Below, in pieces: positions 6,310 to 7,348 of a stretch of DNA of 7,348 bases. The position numbers were made by a program, and so were the translations under genes. Source of the DNA: an uncultured Saprospiraceae bacterium (GTDB lineage: Bacteria; Bacteroidota; Bacteroidia; Chitinophagales; Saprospiraceae); contig CALBVQ010000047.1 of NCBI GenBank assembly GCA_937969485.1, forward strand, positions 1-7,348. Reading direction: 5' to 3'. The notes beneath the pieces were generated by a model. The model was not told the DNA's origin. It worked only from the letters and a program-made list of their open reading frames with translations, and made no database searches. The stretch's first letter is position 1. Every line of letters begins with the position of its first letter.

Positions 6310-7110
6310 TTATAATTCCTTTAGCTTATTACTAGAATCTTTTTTAATAACATTAAGTTCCTTACGGAACTTAGATCTTGGATGTTTCTTTGAAAATTGC
6401 TCAATTCGCAAAACAACAGCTTCATATCTTTCTTTCTGCTTACTATAAATACTGTTCTTTGCTAAATGGTAGGCTGCAAGAACAGATTTATAGCGCGCTT
6501 CTTCCACAAGTTCCGAATCAGGGAACTCTAGAATCATATTTTCAAAAGCTACTAATGCAGCCTCATCTTGTTTTATTGCTAGATAAAGTTCACCTTGGTG
6601 AAATGCCTTTATCTCATTCTTCTTTCGCATGTCAGCAATCAACTTATTAGCCTCTTCAACTTTATCTGAATTAGGAAATGTGTTGATGAACAATTGAAAA
6701 TCGCCAATTGCCTTATCACTGTATGATTGATCCAACTTAAAATTGGGGCTAAGTGCAAAATTACTGTAGGCTGCCATGTAAAGGGCCTCCTCCCTCTTCT
6801 CGTCATTTATGTAGGTATTTGCAAAGTTCTTAAAGTAATGATTTGCTAAAATATACTCCGACAAGTGATAGTGAGTATAAGCATACTTAAAGAAAATATT
6901 TGCAGCTTCCTCTTTTCCTCGAAAATACGGTATTACAATCTCATAAAGTGATTGTGCCTGAAGATAATTCTCTTCTTCATAGTATTTATCTGCTGTCTCT
7001 GCCATCACTTGAGGATCACCACTTGCCCGAACTTTTTCAAATTCAGTTTTACAAGAGGTGAACAACACCATAAGGATAACAAATAGGAAAGAAATATTCT
7101 TAAGTCTCAT
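6310..7110 (-). CDS. bamD: Outer-membrane assembly lipoprotein BamD
   Basis: BamD is the essential lipoprotein of the BAM complex that inserts beta-barrel proteins into the outer membrane. The 266-residue product has a lipoprotein signal peptide with lipobox LFTSC, so Cys20 would be lipidated. The rest is alpha-helical with TPR-like repeats: about 37-64 (AETADKYYEEENYLQAQSLY onward), 70-100, 107-148 (ending FQLFINTFPNSDK) and 170-205 (GELYLAIKQDEAALVAFE onward). A basic C-terminal helix follows (KKHPRSKFRKEL, 241-252). Length and the FPNS / FPDS turns after helices fit BamD/ComL. The ATG at 7110 is chosen. The frame continues to a TTG at 7131, but that codon lies upstream of the -7 promoter element and would not be transcribed. 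It is the first gene of the probable five-gene operon. Confidence 0.92.
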   Translation of the reverse strand: MRLKNISFLFVILMVLFTSCKTEFEKVRASGDPQVMAETADKYYEEENYLQAQSLYEIVIPYFRGKEEAANIFFKYAYTHYHLSEYILANHYFKNFANTYINDEKREEALYMAAYSNFALSPNFKLDQSYSDKAIGDFQLFINTFPNSDKVEEANKLIADMRKKNEIKAFHQGELYLAIKQDEAALVAFENMILEFPDSELVEEARYKSVLAAYHLAKNSIYSKQKERYEAVVLRIEQFSKKHPRSKFRKELNVIKKDSSNKLKEL

Positions 7111-7117
7111 AAGCCCG

Positions 7118-7149
7118 CAAAGATAGTACAATTATACTAACGAATCAAA
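7118..7149 (-). promoter_or_regulatory. Bacteroidota-type promoter of the bamD operon
   Basis: On the minus strand a TTTG (7149-7146) is followed after 20 bp by TATCTTTG (7125-7118). This is an exact match to the phylum's primary sigma consensus, -33 TTTG and -7 TAnnTTTG, at the expected spacing. CGGGCTT and the bamD ATG follow at once, so transcription would start within a few bases of the start codon and the 5' leader would be almost absent. The match is also the main reason to place the bamD start at 7110. Confidence 0.8.
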
Positions 7150-7207
7150 CGATCAATTGTGATATGATATATGAAGATTTATCGCATTTAACCCGAAATA
7201 TGCATTG
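7150..7207. promoter_or_regulatory. Short region between bamD promoter and repeat
   Basis: This is AT-rich sequence with no gene. GCATTT at 7184-7189 can pair imperfectly with AAATATGC at 7196-7203, with a two-base bulge. It is the only place for an upstream regulator to bind between the repeat and the operon promoter, but no known operator is recognised. Confidence 0.25.
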
Positions 7208-7348
7208 ATACCAATTCTGTTTTAGAATTTCGCATATTTTCAAGTTTATAAAAGCAATTACTTCGTTAGAAATACTCATGATAGCTAAGGCTATCCTTGC
7301 GTTTTCTGCCTTGTACTTGATTTAATAATTCTTGAAAATAAAGTGAAA
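7208..7348 (-). repeat. Second, inverted copy of the palindromic repeat, cut by the window edge
   Basis: The left terminus ATACCAATTCTGTTTTA (7208-7224) and the following sequence match the reverse complement of 90-250 over all 141 visible bases with five substitutions and no gap. The central stem GATAGC-TAAG-GCTATC lies at 7280-7295. About 20 bp, including the other terminal repeat, should lie beyond the window. The copy starts 59 bp upstream of the -33 element of the bamD promoter and separates that operon from whatever lies to the right. Confidence 0.88.

Noticed and set aside
7111..7131. Longer BamD start at a TTG
   Set aside because: The TTG lies upstream of the -7 promoter element, and the ATG at 7110 gives a standard lipoprotein signal peptide.
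90..7348. Composite transposon bounded by the two repeats
   Set aside because: The enclosed genes are core housekeeping genes with uniform AT-rich composition and no transposase, so the repeats are better seen as independent insertions.

Overview
The window comes from an AT-rich member of the Bacteroidota, most plausibly of the Cytophagales type (reichenbachiella-like lineages). Four things point there. The order bamD - rpoZ - coaBC - DUF4835 (PorD-type) is typical of that phylum. The omega subunit is the divergent Bacteroidota form. The bamD promoter matches the phylum's -33 TTTG / -7 TAnnTTTG consensus. Two secreted proteins have signal peptides ending just before a Gln. No species can be named from the sequence alone.

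Layout. Positions 1-594 hold no gene. They carry a 161-bp imperfect palindrome (90-250), a 120-bp block with no clear function next to it, and a terminator (532-570) for the first gene. On the minus strand follow a small exported outer-membrane-type protein (595-1152) and an inward-rectifier-type potassium channel (1298-2257). The channel is divergent from a plus-strand PLP enzyme of the ACC deaminase / D-cysteine desulfhydrase family (2313-3254). A minus-strand cluster fills the rest and reads right to left: bamD (7110-6310), rpoZ (6308-5958), coaBC (5938-4751), a DUF4835/PorD-type gene (4700-3795) and purN (3790-3221). Gaps are 1, 19, 50 and 4 bp, so this is probably one operon driven by the promoter at 7118-7149. 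Its last gene overlaps the tail of the PLP enzyme gene by 34 bp in convergent orientation.

How the genes work together. The operon joins core functions of unrelated kinds: outer-membrane protein assembly (BamD), transcription (omega), coenzyme A synthesis (CoaBC), probable type IX secretion (PorD-type) and purine synthesis (PurN). Most of it is ordinary housekeeping. I see no defence system, phage, CRISPR array, tRNA or rRNA.

The most unusual item is the palindromic repeat. A second copy lies at the right end (7208 to the window edge) in inverted orientation, with 136 of the 141 visible bases identical by hand alignment. It has 17-bp terminal inverted repeats with one mismatch, a central 6-bp stem with a 4-nt loop, and no coding capacity. 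It looks like a MITE-type or other small non-autonomous dispersed element.
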